Below, piece by piece: positions 8,302-16,541 of a stretch of 64,000 nt of DNA; position 1 is the first letter of the stretch, and each line of letters opens with the position of its first letter. Origin of the DNA: DASSJM01 sp036280655. GTDB taxonomy: Bacteria; Actinomycetota; UBA4738; HRBIN12. The position numbers were made by a program, and so were the translations under genes. The notes under the pieces were generated by a model that had not been told where the DNA came from, searched no databases, and saw nothing but the letters and a program-made list of their open reading frames with translations. The stretch is from assembly GCA_036280655.1 (NCBI GenBank), contig DASUQI010000041.1:124001-188000 (forward strand), given 5' to 3'.

Positions 8302-8952
8302 TCAGACCCGGGTGAGGCGGAGCAGGCGCTTCGTGGTGCCGAGGCCGCGGGCCTCGAGCTTCGAGGCGAGCACGAGGAAGAGCTGCGCCGTGACGAGCGC
8401 GTCGTCGAGCGCCTCGTGCGGCGCCGCCACGGGAACGCCGTAGCGCTCGGCGGTTCTCGACAGGCTCTCGCGGACGTCGGGGTCCTGCCCCTCGAGCTCG
8501 ATCGCGAGGCGTCGGGTGTCCACGGTCCGGTGGGCCCACGAGCGGTGCCGGCCGCCGAAGATCCGCTCGAGGAACGAGACCTCCACCTCCGCGTACCACG
8601 TCAGCAGGAACCGGCCCTCGAGCGCCCGGCGCAGGAGCTGCCCGGCGACCTCGAGCGACGGCGCGACCTCGAGGTCCCGCGGCAGGATCCGGTGCACCTT
8701 CATCGACGCCGGGCTCGACGGGATCTCGGGGACGACGAGCTGATGGACGGCCTCCCCGAGCACCACACGACCGCGATGGACCGGTACGACGCCGAACGAC
8801 ACGATCGCGTCGCGCCGCCGGTCGAGCCCGGTCGTCTCGAAGTCCAGCGCCGCGAATCCGGCCTCGCGCCAGCTCCGGCGGCGGAGCCTCCTCGGCGGGA
8901 GCGCCGGGACGCCGCCGCGCGAAGGGGTCGCGGACACGGCATCAGCGCTCAA
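8302..8952 (-). CDS. DEDDh 3'-5' exonuclease (DnaQ-like)
   Basis: The 216-residue protein shows the exonuclease fold of the DNA polymerase III epsilon family: LDFETTGLD (Asp37, Glu39) for ExoI, a central D residue for ExoII, and HEALDDALVT near residues 184-193 for ExoIII with the His of the DEDDh class. It degrades DNA from the 3' end using two metal ions and probably acts in repair or processing. Its start overlaps the end of the cyclo-ligase gene by 11 bases, so it is part of the minus-strand operon from 10425. It is distinct from the exonuclease domain fused to a GIY-YIG nuclease at 20582. Confidence 0.85.
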   Translation of the reverse strand: MSADAVSATPSRGGVPALPPRRLRRRSWREAGFAALDFETTGLDRRRDAIVSFGVVPVHRGRVVLGEAVHQLVVPEIPSSPASMKVHRILPRDLEVAPSLEVAGQLLRRALEGRFLLTWYAEVEVSFLERIFGGRHRSWAHRTVDTRRLAIELEGQDPDVRESLSRTAERYGVPVAAPHEALDDALVTAQLFLVLASKLEARGLGTTKRLLRLTRV

Positions 8953-9535
8953 CGGCCCGGATCACCTCCCGCTCGGTCACGACGGCATCGACGCGCCGGT
9001 CGGTGCCGCCCGCCGGGACACGGTCGACGACCTGCAGGCCGAACGCCACCGCCACCGCGAACGTGCCGTCGCGCACCCGCCCCAACAAGCGATCGTAGAA
9101 CCCCGCGCCGTAGCCGACGCGACCGCCGCTCCGATCGAACGCGACCCCCGGTACCACGACGACGTCGAGCTCCGAGGGCTCGAGCCGCCGGCCCGACGCC
9201 GGCTCCCTCGCGCCGAACGACGTCTCCGAGAGCGGGTCGCCGGCCGCGTACGCGATCGGCTCGACGTCGTGGTCCTCGATCCTCGGCAGGGCCACCTGCG
9301 CGCCGGCCACTTCCAGGCGTTCGAGCAGCGGGATCGTGTCGACCTCGCTGCCGAACGACCAGAACGCCATCACGGTCTTCGCGTCGCTGAGCTCGTCCAT
9401 CGCGAGCAGCCGGTCGGCGATCGCCGCGCTCATCGCCGCGCGCTCACCCTCGGGGACGCGGTCGCGTTCGGCGAGGATCTCGCGCCGCAGCGCGCGCTTC
9501 GCCTGCTTCAGGCGCTGGGCGGGAACCTCGGTCAT
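8942..9535 (-). CDS. 5-formyltetrahydrofolate cyclo-ligase
   Basis: The 197-residue protein matches 5,10-methenyl-THF synthetase, which uses ATP to convert 5-formyl-THF to methenyl-THF. The family signature GGRVGYGAGFYDRLL (about residues 136-150) and the N-terminal KRALRREILAERD helix are clear. The ATG at 9535 overlaps the stop of the upstream LLM gene (ATGA), which fixes the start. It links to the folate genes elsewhere in the window (fhs, gcvT, metH). Confidence 0.93.
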   Translation of the reverse strand: MTEVPAQRLKQAKRALRREILAERDRVPEGERAAMSAAIADRLLAMDELSDAKTVMAFWSFGSEVDTIPLLERLEVAGAQVALPRIEDHDVEPIAYAAGDPLSETSFGAREPASGRRLEPSELDVVVVPGVAFDRSGGRVGYGAGFYDRLLGRVRDGTFAVAVAFGLQVVDRVPAGGTDRRVDAVVTEREVIRAVER

Positions 9536-10425
9536 GCCTTGGACCGGTGGAGCTCGGCGGCGACCGCCTCGAACTGCCTCGGGCCGCCGGGGCCGAGGAC
9601 CGTCCACGTCGCCCCCGCGCCCTCAAGCCCGTCGAGCCACTCCCGCAGCGAGGCGGTGGTGCCGGACCAGACATTGGTCGGGAGGCCCTTGCGTTCGCGA
9701 TCGCGCATGAGCTCGCCGGCTTCGTCCCGATCGCGACCCACCACGACGATCCCGCCCCACGTCGCCTCCACCGTTCGCCCCGACGCGCCGGCCGCCTCCC
9801 GCAACATCGCCGCCTTCCGCGCGAACCGATCGGTGTCCAACCCCCACCCGTTCCAGGCGTCCGCGTGCTCCGCGGCGAGGCGGACGGCGGCGTCCGAGGC
9901 GCCGCCGAGCCAGATCGGCGGGCCCCCCTCCGTGACCGGCGGTGGCAGGAGCGGCCCGGCCAGCGCGGGGACATGCGTCCCGCCCTCCCATCGATCGCCG
10001 CGGAAGAGCGCGTGGAGCGCGTCGACGGTCTCGGCGAGTTGCGCCCGGCGTTCGTCCGTCTCGAGCACCGGCAGCCCGAACGTGACGTGCTCGGCCGCGT
10101 TCACCGGATCGCCTGCCCCGATCCCGACGATCATGCGGCCACCGCTCGCGGCGTCGACCGTGGCGACGAGCTTCGCGAGCAGACCGGCGCTCCGCAGCGA
10201 CGCACGGGTGACGAGCGTCCCGATCCTCGGCTCGTGCGTCACCGCGGCGACCGCGCCGAGCGTCGAGAAGGCCTCGATCGAGGGGCGGTCCGGCGGCGCC
10301 CCCGGCGGGAACATGTGATCGAACGCGAACAGCCCGTCGAACCCCAGCTCCTCGGCCCGCCGGGCGAACGACAGCACCCGGTCGGTGTCGCCGGAGAACA
10401 GCGGCAGCATGAGCCCGATCTTCAC
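9532..10425 (-). CDS. LLM-class flavin/F420-dependent oxidoreductase
   Basis: This is a luciferase-like TIM-barrel oxidoreductase of about 297 residues. It begins VKIGLMLPLFSGDTDRVLSF and contains ELGFDGLFAFDHMF and ASGGRMIVGIGAGD, the family's cofactor-binding region. In Actinomycetota many such enzymes use F420, but cofactor and substrate cannot be read from the sequence. I chose the GTG at 10425 because GAAGGTGAG lies upstream; an ATG at 10449 would add eight residues. It overlaps the cyclo-ligase gene and follows the ROK kinase. Confidence 0.82.
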   Translation of the reverse strand: MKIGLMLPLFSGDTDRVLSFARRAEELGFDGLFAFDHMFPPGAPPDRPSIEAFSTLGAVAAVTHEPRIGTLVTRASLRSAGLLAKLVATVDAASGGRMIVGIGAGDPVNAAEHVTFGLPVLETDERRAQLAETVDALHALFRGDRWEGGTHVPALAGPLLPPPVTEGGPPIWLGGASDAAVRLAAEHADAWNGWGLDTDRFARKAAMLREAAGASGRTVEATWGGIVVVGRDRDEAGELMRDRERKGLPTNVWSGTTASLREWLDGLEGAGATWTVLGPGGPRQFEAVAAELHRSKA

Positions 10426-10462
10426 GGTCGTCTCACCTTCATGCGGCACCGCCCGGTGGTCA

Positions 10463-11413
10463 TCAGCCGCGCAGCTCCTCGAGCGCGAGCGATCCGGCGC
10501 CGACCGCGCCGGCGTCGTTGCCGAGCTCGGCGGGGACGATCGGGACCGTGGGGCGGTAATCGGGACCCTCGACGGCCTCCTGGAACGAGTCCCTCGCCGG
10601 ATCCAGGAGGAGGTCCCCGGCCACGATCACTCCGCCGCCGACAACGACGATCTGGGGGTCGAGCACGTTCACGAGCCCCGCGATCCCCTCGCCGAGCCGC
10701 CGGCCGGCTTCGGTGATGATCCCCTTCGCGCGTTCGTCTCCTTGCAGCGCCGCCTCCGTGACGAGCCGCCCGGTGACCTTGTCCGGGTCGCCACCCGCGA
10801 GGCCGGGGAGCGAGGAGCCGGGCTCCTTCGCCGCCTCCCGGCCCATGCGGCCGATCGCCCGCCCGGCCGCCACCTGCTCCCAGCAGCCCCGGTTGCCGCA
10901 CCCGCAGAGCGGCCCGCCCGGCTCGACGATGATGTGGCCGATCTCGGAGGCGAACCCGTGGGCTCCGCGGAACAGGCGGCCGTCGGCGACGATCCCGCCC
11001 CCGATGCCGGTCCCGACGGCGACGAGCAGCAGGTGCCGGTACCCGCGTCCGGCGCCGAACCGATACTCGGCGAACGCGGCCATGCTCGCGTCGTTCTCGA
11101 CGAGCACGGGGAGCCCGAGCGCCTCGCGCATGCGCGCCGCGATCGGCAGGTTGCGCCACGCGAGGTTCGGGGCGAAGCGGAGCATCCCCTCGCCCGATTC
11201 GACGAGGCCGGCGGCGCCGACGCCGACCGCCACCACGTCCGGGGTGCGCACCCTCTGCGCGAGCTCGATCATCATCGCGAGCGTCGCCTCCTGGTCCTCG
11301 GCAGGGGTGGGGGCGTTCGAGCGCGCGAGGATCGAACCGTCGCGGGCGACGCGGAAGGCGTTGATCTTCGTGCCGCCGATGTCGAGGCCGATCGCCTCGC
11401 CCCCGCCTTCCAC
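10463..11413 (-). CDS. ROK-family sugar kinase (glucokinase-like)
   Basis: The 316-residue protein has the ROK kinase layout: phosphate loop DIGGTK (11-16), the ENDA catalytic Asp region near 107-110, and the ROK zinc site with His160 and CGCGNRGCWE (Cys170, Cys172, Cys177). Such enzymes phosphorylate glucose or related sugars. No N-terminal helix-turn-helix is present, so it is a kinase and not a ROK repressor. It follows the Cys-containing peptide gene by about 20 bases. Glucokinase is a reasonable guess but specificity is not proven. Confidence 0.88.
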   Translation of the reverse strand: MEGGGEAIGLDIGGTKINAFRVARDGSILARSNAPTPAEDQEATLAMMIELAQRVRTPDVVAVGVGAAGLVESGEGMLRFAPNLAWRNLPIAARMREALGLPVLVENDASMAAFAEYRFGAGRGYRHLLLVAVGTGIGGGIVADGRLFRGAHGFASEIGHIIVEPGGPLCGCGNRGCWEQVAAGRAIGRMGREAAKEPGSSLPGLAGGDPDKVTGRLVTEAALQGDERAKGIITEAGRRLGEGIAGLVNVLDPQIVVVGGGVIVAGDLLLDPARDSFQEAVEGPDYRPTVPIVPAELGNDAGAVGAGSLALEELRG

Positions 11414-11432
11414 GACCGGCCTCAGCGCCGGG

Positions 11433-11729
11433 TCACGAGATCTCGATCTTCTGGAGGTCGCCGGAGCCGTTCGGGTTCGGCTCGTCGCCCGAGAGCTGGT
11501 CGCCGCGCACGTCGATCACGGCCTTGGCGGCCAGGAAGAACTCGCGCGCGGCCGACAGCAGGTGCTCGAGCGCGTCCGGGGCCGCGCCACCCGCGGCGGT
11601 GACGGCGAGGCAGATGGGGCAGAAGGCGACGTTGCAGACGAGTTTCTTGTCGCCCTCGCCCGCAGGCGCCGAGCCGTCCGTCGAGTCCTCCCGGTGGGTG
11701 TGGTCCGGATCGGTCTGCGTCTCAGGCAC
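11433..11729 (-). CDS. conserved small Cys-containing protein next to ArsA
   Basis: This 98-residue protein has an acidic, disordered N-terminus and a conserved core VCNVAFCPICLAVTAAGG with three cysteines (C, C-P-I-C), followed by an amphipathic helix with paired Leu/Ala. I know of similar actinobacterial proteins encoded beside ArsA-type ATPases but no established function. The GTG at 11729 is supported by GGAGGA six bases upstream and overlaps the ArsA stop by 8 bases, so the two are co-translated. The cysteines may bind zinc. Confidence 0.75.
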   Translation of the reverse strand: MPETQTDPDHTHREDSTDGSAPAGEGDKKLVCNVAFCPICLAVTAAGGAAPDALEHLLSAAREFFLAAKAVIDVRGDQLSGDEPNPNGSGDLQKIEIS

Positions 11730-12924
11730 GCGCGCTCCTCCCCGCCGTCGCGGCGCCGGGCGGGCGCGCGAAGGCGATCTCGAGATGGTCACCGACGAAG
11801 TTCGCGCCGCGGACCTCCATGCGCTGGAGCGTCTGCGGCAGGATCAGGCTCCGCTTGTAGCTGCCGACGCGCACGTACAGCTCCTCGCCGCGGCGGTGGA
11901 TGTCCATGTCCTCGCGCGAGACGAACGGCAGCTTCATCGTCAGCACGTACCCGCCCGAGCGGCGGCGCACGCGGATCGGGTCGTCGACGAACAGCACGTC
12001 GGTCACCGGGCGCTCCCCGTAGACCTCGACGCCCAGGTCGTCGAGGAGCGACAGGCCGACCATCTCGCGGTCGAACAACCGGGCGGTGAGGATCGGCACC
12101 GGCTCGAACGACTCGCGCACCGACTGCAGGTGCTCGGCCTGGATGTCCTTCCACTTGCCGAAGTACGGGTCGGTCACGTCCTCGGGGATGATCCGGTTCA
12201 CGACGACGGCGTCGACCCGATAGCCGAAGAGCCCGAGGTACGTATACGTCCGCCGCGCCTCCGAGATCACCATCTTTTCGGGGTTCACGACGAGCCGGAC
12301 CGTCGAGGACGACTCGTCCGTGAGGATCCGGTGCACCGCGTTCAGGTTCCGGTGGAGCCGTTCGACCGCGGCGTAGAAGCGCTCGCCGGCGATCGGCAGC
12401 GTCGTCATCTTCGTGACGATCGGGCGGAGCGTCTTCACCACGCGCCGCTCGACCGGGAAGATCCGCTCGATGTACCAGTTCATGACCTCGGGGAGCGAGA
12501 GCAGTCGCAGCGTCTCGGCCGTGGGCGCGCAGTCGACGATCAGCAGGTCGTACTTGCCGCCCTCGACGTGGGTCTTCACGTCGATCAATGCGAAGATCTC
12601 GTCGAGTCCCGGGATCACCGAGAGCTCCTCGGCCTGGATCGTCTCGACGCCCGCCCAGTTCATCAGCTGCACGAAGTAGTCCTGGATCTCGCGCCAGTTG
12701 GACTCGAGGCGGCTCTGCGCGTCGATCTGCTCGGCCCACAGGTGGTCGGTGATCGGGGTCGCGCGCTCGCCGATCTCGACGTCGAACGAGTCCGCGAGCG
12801 AGTGCGCGGGGTCCGTGCTCATCACGAGCGTGCGGTTGCCGGCCCGGGCGGCTCGGATCGCCGTCGCGGCGGCCACGGTGGTCTTGCCGACGCCGCCCTT
12901 CCCGGTGAACAGCAGGACGCGCAT
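11722..12924 (-). CDS. ArsA/GET3-family ATPase
   Basis: The 400-residue protein has a deviant Walker A GKGGVGKTT (8-16), the switch region STDPAHSLADSF (36-47) and a Walker B-like LLIVDCAPTAETLR near residue 130. The C-terminal 70 residues form an alpha-crystallin-like beta domain (MKLPF, EELYVRVG, RSLILP), as seen in many bacterial ArsA homologues. The metal-binding cysteines of true arsenite pumps are absent and no arsB or arsR is nearby, so arsenic export is unlikely. A leaderless -10 lies at 12931. The SRPBCC gene upstream and the Cys peptide downstream match the conserved actinobacterial neighbourhood. Confidence 0.88.
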   Translation of the reverse strand: MRVLLFTGKGGVGKTTVAAATAIRAARAGNRTLVMSTDPAHSLADSFDVEIGERATPITDHLWAEQIDAQSRLESNWREIQDYFVQLMNWAGVETIQAEELSVIPGLDEIFALIDVKTHVEGGKYDLLIVDCAPTAETLRLLSLPEVMNWYIERIFPVERRVVKTLRPIVTKMTTLPIAGERFYAAVERLHRNLNAVHRILTDESSSTVRLVVNPEKMVISEARRTYTYLGLFGYRVDAVVVNRIIPEDVTDPYFGKWKDIQAEHLQSVRESFEPVPILTARLFDREMVGLSLLDDLGVEVYGERPVTDVLFVDDPIRVRRRSGGYVLTMKLPFVSREDMDIHRRGEELYVRVGSYKRSLILPQTLQRMEVRGANFVGDHLEIAFARPPGAATAGRSARA

Positions 12925-12930
12925 CGGTCC

Positions 12931-12936
12931 AGCCTA
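12931..12936 (-). promoter_or_regulatory. -10 box of arsA-like gene, leaderless
   Basis: On the minus strand TAGGCT is followed by 6 bases and the ATG at 12924, with no Shine-Dalgarno. Confidence 0.5.
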
Positions 12937-12962
12937 GCGCGGGGGCCGAGTCGTGGCCCGGC

Positions 12963-13406
12963 TCAGCCGTACTCGACGCGGGACCTCAGGCCCTCGAGCG
13001 CGTTCGCGATCACGCGCTTCTCGCCCTGGGTCCGGACGAACCCGGGCAGGAGCACGCCGAGGTCCACCGAGAGCCGGTAGATCACCTTCGTCTCGTCGTC
13101 CTCGACCTCGGTGAGCAAGTACTCGCCGGTGATGTTCGAGACCGCGCCGCGCGCCTCGGTCGAGACCCACGACATGCCGCCGTCGCCGGGCGCGTAGCGG
13201 TACGCGAGCGTGTAGCTCGCCTTGCCGAGGACGGGCACGTCCACCTCGAACGCGACCTTCGTCCCGATGCCGCCCTCGCCGCGTTCGAGGACCGTCGCCG
13301 ACTTCACGTCCGCCCACTCCGGGTAGGCCTCGAAGTCGGTGAGGACGTCCATGATCTCGGGGGCGTTCGCGCCGATGACGATCTGTCCCTCGGTCCGCTC
13401 GCTCAT
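12963..13406 (-). CDS. SRPBCC (START/Bet v1-like) family protein
   Basis: The 147-residue protein is a polyketide cyclase/START-like domain: an N-terminal strand (GQIVIGANAPEIMDVLTDFEAYPEWADVK), a seven-stranded sheet and a long C-terminal helix. Such domains bind hydrophobic ligands in a cavity. It is equivalent in position and size to the SRPBCC protein beside ArsA in mycobacteria. It precedes the ArsA gene by 38 bases on the same strand. The ligand is unknown. Confidence 0.82.
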   Translation of the reverse strand: MSERTEGQIVIGANAPEIMDVLTDFEAYPEWADVKSATVLERGEGGIGTKVAFEVDVPVLGKASYTLAYRYAPGDGGMSWVSTEARGAVSNITGEYLLTEVEDDETKVIYRLSVDLGVLLPGFVRTQGEKRVIANALEGLRSRVEYG

Positions 13407-13418
13407 CGCCCGTCGATG

Positions 13419-14069
13419 TTACCGACGGGCCGACGGCAACGTGATGAAGCTCGCGATCAGGACCGACAGGACGACGAGGCCGGCCGAGGCCCACAGCAGC
13501 GTCCGAGAGTTCACGAGCGGCTCCTCGCCCGACGCGAGGCGGTAGGCGTCGACCGCCGACAGCACGTAGATCATCGCCGAGGCGAACGCGAACAGGACGA
13601 ACAGCGGGAACGTCGGCCCGAACCCGCCCTTGCCGATCCTCGACACGACGAGGACCATCAGCGCCCCGAACGACCAGCCGAACATCGCGAAGCGCGCGAT
13701 CGCGTCGGCCTTGCGGCCGAGCTTCCAGTGGCCGAGTCCCGGGAACACCATCGACCAGACCGCCGCCGACTGCGGGTCCATCTCCGGGCGCTCGTCCTCC
13801 TCCTGGAACAGCCGCGCGAACGGCGTCTCGCACGTCTCGCAGACGCTCGCCTCGATCGGGTTGCGTGCCTCGCACGCCGGGCAGGTCCACGTGGGACGGC
13901 CGCCCTCGATCTCGAGCCCGCCGCGGGCCGGGTCCTCTGGGGTGGTCGCCGGTTCGAGCGTCCCGGTTGCCGCGTCGGCAGGGCGGAGGACCGCGAAGCA
14001 CTGGCCGCACCAGTCCGCCCCGAGCGAGACCAGGGCCCCGCAGCTCGGGCACCGCGCCTGCTCGCTCAC
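13419..14069 (-). CDS. zinc-ribbon membrane protein
   Basis: The 216-residue protein begins with a zinc ribbon (CPSCGALV...WCGQCF, about residues 7-24) and a second CxxC ribbon (TCPACEARNPIEASVCETCETPF, about 62-84), then has three or four membrane segments between residues 105 and 212 (WSMVFPGLGHWKLG onward). The PGLGHWKLGRKADAI segment resembles the TM2-like or zinc-ribbon membrane protein families. The GTG start at 14069 excludes the long Ser/Arg-rich upstream frame. Function unknown; the gene lies 12 bases before the SRPBCC gene and may be co-transcribed. Confidence 0.75.
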   Translation of the reverse strand: MSEQARCPSCGALVSLGADWCGQCFAVLRPADAATGTLEPATTPEDPARGGLEIEGGRPTWTCPACEARNPIEASVCETCETPFARLFQEEDERPEMDPQSAAVWSMVFPGLGHWKLGRKADAIARFAMFGWSFGALMVLVVSRIGKGGFGPTFPLFVLFAFASAMIYVLSAVDAYRLASGEEPLVNSRTLLWASAGLVVLSVLIASFITLPSARR

Positions 14070-14094
14070 ATCGGGGAGCGTACCCCCGCTCCCC

Positions 14095-15243
14095 TCACCC
14101 CCCCGGAGGCGAGGCGACCGCGCCCCGGAGCCCGTCGACGAGCTGCGCAGCGGCCCGCGACCAGGTGAAGTGGCGCTCGACGCGCTCCCGTCCCGCATGC
14201 CCCATGGCATCGGCACGAGCGGGATCCGACAGGAGCGACCCGACGGCATCCGCGACCGCAGACTCGTCGCCGCCGTCCACGAGCAGCCCCGTCGCGTCGG
14301 GGACCAGCGACTCGCGCGCGCCGCCGGAGTCGCCCACGACGACCGGGCGGCCGGTCGCCGCCGCCTCGATGAACACGTTCCCCCAGCCCTCGATCTCGAG
14401 CCCGCCGAACCGGTTCCGGCATGGCATCGCGAACACGTCGCCGGCGCGGTAGTAGCGGGGGAGATCCTCCTCGCCGACCTGGCCGGCGAACACTACCGAG
14501 CCCTCGGGCGCGCGCGCCGCGAGCTTCTCGAGCTTCGGCCGGTAGGGGCCGTCGCCGACGAGCAGCAGCGCCGGGTCCGGCACGTGGCCCCGGATCCGCG
14601 ACATCGCCCGGATCAGGACGTCCTGACCCTTCCGTGGCACCAGCCGGCTCACGCAGACGATCACCGGCCGGCCGGCCAGGTCGTGGCGGGCACGGATGTC
14701 GGCGATCAGCAGGTCGGGCCGGAACGCGTCCACGTCGGCCCCGGGGTACAGGACCGTGACCGGGACGCGGTCGGGTACCGCCGTTCGGACGACGCGAGCG
14801 ACGAACCGGCTGCACATCACCGGGACCCAGGACGCCCGGGAGGTGGCGCGCCGCAGCAGCGCGTGCGGCCCGGGCGAGATCGACAGCCAGTACTCGAACC
14901 CGTGGGCGGCCGCCACGTACGGCGTGCCCGAACGGGCGAGGCCCGGCCCGAGGAGGGCGAGCGGGTACGTCGCGCCGAACAGCACGACTTCCGCCCCGAA
15001 CTCGAACACCGCGTGGCGGACCCGGCGTGCGACCTCCCGGGTCGGCCACAGGAACCCCTCGGGCTGGCGGAACACGCGGTACGGAGCGGCCTCGTCGAAG
15101 GCCGCGGCGCCCTCGTGCTGCGGGCAGAGCACCGCGACGCGATCGGGCGGAAGCTGCCGCACGAGCGCCTCGAGCGTCCGCTGGATGCCGCCGACCTTCG
15201 GCGCGTAGTCGTTCGTGACCAGGAGCGTCCGCGGAACGTCCAC
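14095..15243 (-). CDS. GT4 glycosyltransferase, PimB-like
   Basis: The 382-residue protein is a GT-B family 4 glycosyltransferase. It has an N-terminal NDYAPKVGGIQRTLEALV acceptor domain, a central VSRLVPRKGQDVLIRA donor motif near 205-220, and the EAAATGRPVVVGDSGGARE nucleotide-sugar motif near 310-328. It most resembles GDP-mannose-dependent alpha-mannosyltransferase PimB of phosphatidylinositol mannoside synthesis, which also lies near the ArsA/SRPBCC genes in mycobacteria. I infer that role from similarity and context; specificity is unproven. The start lies 20 bases from the divergent ygfZ start. Confidence 0.8.
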   Translation of the reverse strand: MDVPRTLLVTNDYAPKVGGIQRTLEALVRQLPPDRVAVLCPQHEGAAAFDEAAPYRVFRQPEGFLWPTREVARRVRHAVFEFGAEVVLFGATYPLALLGPGLARSGTPYVAAAHGFEYWLSISPGPHALLRRATSRASWVPVMCSRFVARVVRTAVPDRVPVTVLYPGADVDAFRPDLLIADIRARHDLAGRPVIVCVSRLVPRKGQDVLIRAMSRIRGHVPDPALLLVGDGPYRPKLEKLAARAPEGSVVFAGQVGEEDLPRYYRAGDVFAMPCRNRFGGLEIEGWGNVFIEAAATGRPVVVGDSGGARESLVPDATGLLVDGGDESAVADAVGSLLSDPARADAMGHAGRERVERHFTWSRAAAQLVDGLRGAVASPPGG

Positions 15244-15250
15244 GGGCGCC

Positions 15251-15256
15251 TATCCT
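15251..15256 (+). promoter_or_regulatory. -10 box of ygfZ-like gene, leaderless
   Basis: TATCCT is followed by 7 bases and the GTG at 15264. There is no Shine-Dalgarno. The same 20 bases separate the two divergent starts, so the promoters must overlap. Confidence 0.5.
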
Positions 15257-15263
15257 CGCAGAC

Positions 15264-16052
15264 GTGGAACGTGACCCCTTCGGTGACCAGATCGACGCGC
15301 TCGACGACGGCCGCGCCGCCGTGCCCACCTCGGGGTGGACCGTCACACGCGTGACAGGCGACGACGCCGTGCGATGGCTGAACGACCTCGTGACCGCCGA
15401 CCTCGAGCGGCTGGAGCCCGGTGAGGTCGTCCGCTCGCTCCTGCTCTCCCCAACGGGCCGCATCCGGGCCGACCTGCTCGTCGCGCGCGAGCCGGGGTCG
15501 ATCCTCGCGCTCCAGGCGCCGGACCGGCCGCGCCCGCTCGCCGAACTGGTCGCGCCCCACGTCCTGTCCTCGGACGTCGTCCTCGAGACCGCGGAGGCCG
15601 ACGGAGTCCTCGTGGGCGGGGGGCGGGCGTGGCGCCTGGCTACCGAGGCGCCTCCCGGGCACGTGACCGTCGCCCCGGAGGCGTTCGAGGCCTGGAGGGT
15701 CCGCCGGGGCGTGGCCAGGTTCCCGATCGACCTCGACGAGGAGTCCCTACCGGCAGAGGCCGGCCTCGACCGGGAGCCGGTGATCGACCGGAGCAAGGGC
15801 TGCTACCTCGGCCAGGAGTCGGTCGCCAAGGTCCGCAACCTCGGGCACCCCACGCGCGTCGTGGTCCCGGCGATCCTCGACGGGGCCGCCTCGGCCGGCG
15901 ACCGGATCCGGTCTGGAACCGAGGAGGTCGGGGTGCTCACGAGCCTCCACGGCGCGAACGCGATCGTCCGGATCCGTTGGGCCGCAAGGGATGACTCCCT
16001 CGAGACAGTTCGCGGTACCCCGCTCGTCGCCTCGTATCCCCCGTCTGGGTGA
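15264..16052 (+). CDS. ygfZ: folate-binding YgfZ-family protein
   Basis: The 262-residue protein is a GcvT-like folate-binding protein of the YgfZ/IBA57 type. YgfZ supports assembly or repair of certain [4Fe-4S] enzymes using tetrahydrofolate. The diagnostic KGCYLGQE motif with its invariant Cys (Cys180) is present, as are the N-terminal WTVTRVTGDDAVRWLNDLVT and the C-terminal small barrel. The start has a leaderless promoter. It fits with the Fe-S theme of the window (suf operon, erpA). Confidence 0.9.
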   Translation: MERDPFGDQIDALDDGRAAVPTSGWTVTRVTGDDAVRWLNDLVTADLERLEPGEVVRSLLLSPTGRIRADLLVAREPGSILALQAPDRPRPLAELVAPHVLSSDVVLETAEADGVLVGGGRAWRLATEAPPGHVTVAPEAFEAWRVRRGVARFPIDLDEESLPAEAGLDREPVIDRSKGCYLGQESVAKVRNLGHPTRVVVPAILDGAASAGDRIRSGTEEVGVLTSLHGANAIVRIRWAARDDSLETVRGTPLVASYPPSG

Positions 16053-16191
16053 GGCCGTTACTACGACCGGCCGGAGTTTTCAAGACTGTTTTCCTTCGGA
16101 GGCGAACGGTAGAACGCGAGAAGGCGCCGGCGGCCCCACCGTCCAAGGAAGCTCGTGCGTGCGCTCGACCGTAGACGCCGAGGAGTCGAGG

Positions 16192-16470
16192 GTGAACAGG
16201 GAGCGGATCGCGGGCATCGACATCAAGACCCTTCCCCAGAACCCTTCCCCACCGGACATATGGCAGGACCAGGCGGCCTGCTTCGGCATCGACCCGGACA
16301 CGTTCTTCCCCACCTCCGAGGATGAGGCCGGGCCGGCGCTCGCGTTCTGTACGGCCTGCGGGATCAAGCAGACGTGCCTCGCATGGGCGCTCAGGAACGG
16401 CGAGCGCTACGGCGTCTGGGGCGGCCTGACCGAGCAACAGCGGCGGCGCCTCGTCCGGTACGTCGCCTAG
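16192..16470 (+). CDS. WhiB-family transcriptional regulator
   Basis: The 92-residue protein is a WhiB-like [4Fe-4S] regulator, a family restricted to Actinobacteria and their phages. The four cluster cysteines are Cys30, Cys53, Cys56 and Cys62 (AAC, CTAC, TCLAW), and the GVWGGLTEQQRRRL turn with basic tail follows. Such proteins bind the principal sigma factor and respond to oxygen, NO or redox. The GTG start at 16192 follows GAGGAG at 16180-16185. It is followed by the heptose operon but spacing suggests a separate unit. It is the strongest taxonomic marker in the window. Confidence 0.93.
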   Translation: MNRERIAGIDIKTLPQNPSPPDIWQDQAACFGIDPDTFFPTSEDEAGPALAFCTACGIKQTCLAWALRNGERYGVWGGLTEQQRRRLVRYVA

Positions 16471-16541
16471 CTCCCACCGGCCGGCACCTGCGACGCGGGC
16501 CGCTGGTCGGTCCGCCTGCCGGCCGCCCATACTGAGGCCCC

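Noticed and set aside
11722..12924. Arsenite-transport role for the ArsA-like ATPase
   Set aside because: The metal-binding cysteines of ArsA are missing, an alpha-crystallin-like C-terminus is present, and no ars genes are nearby.
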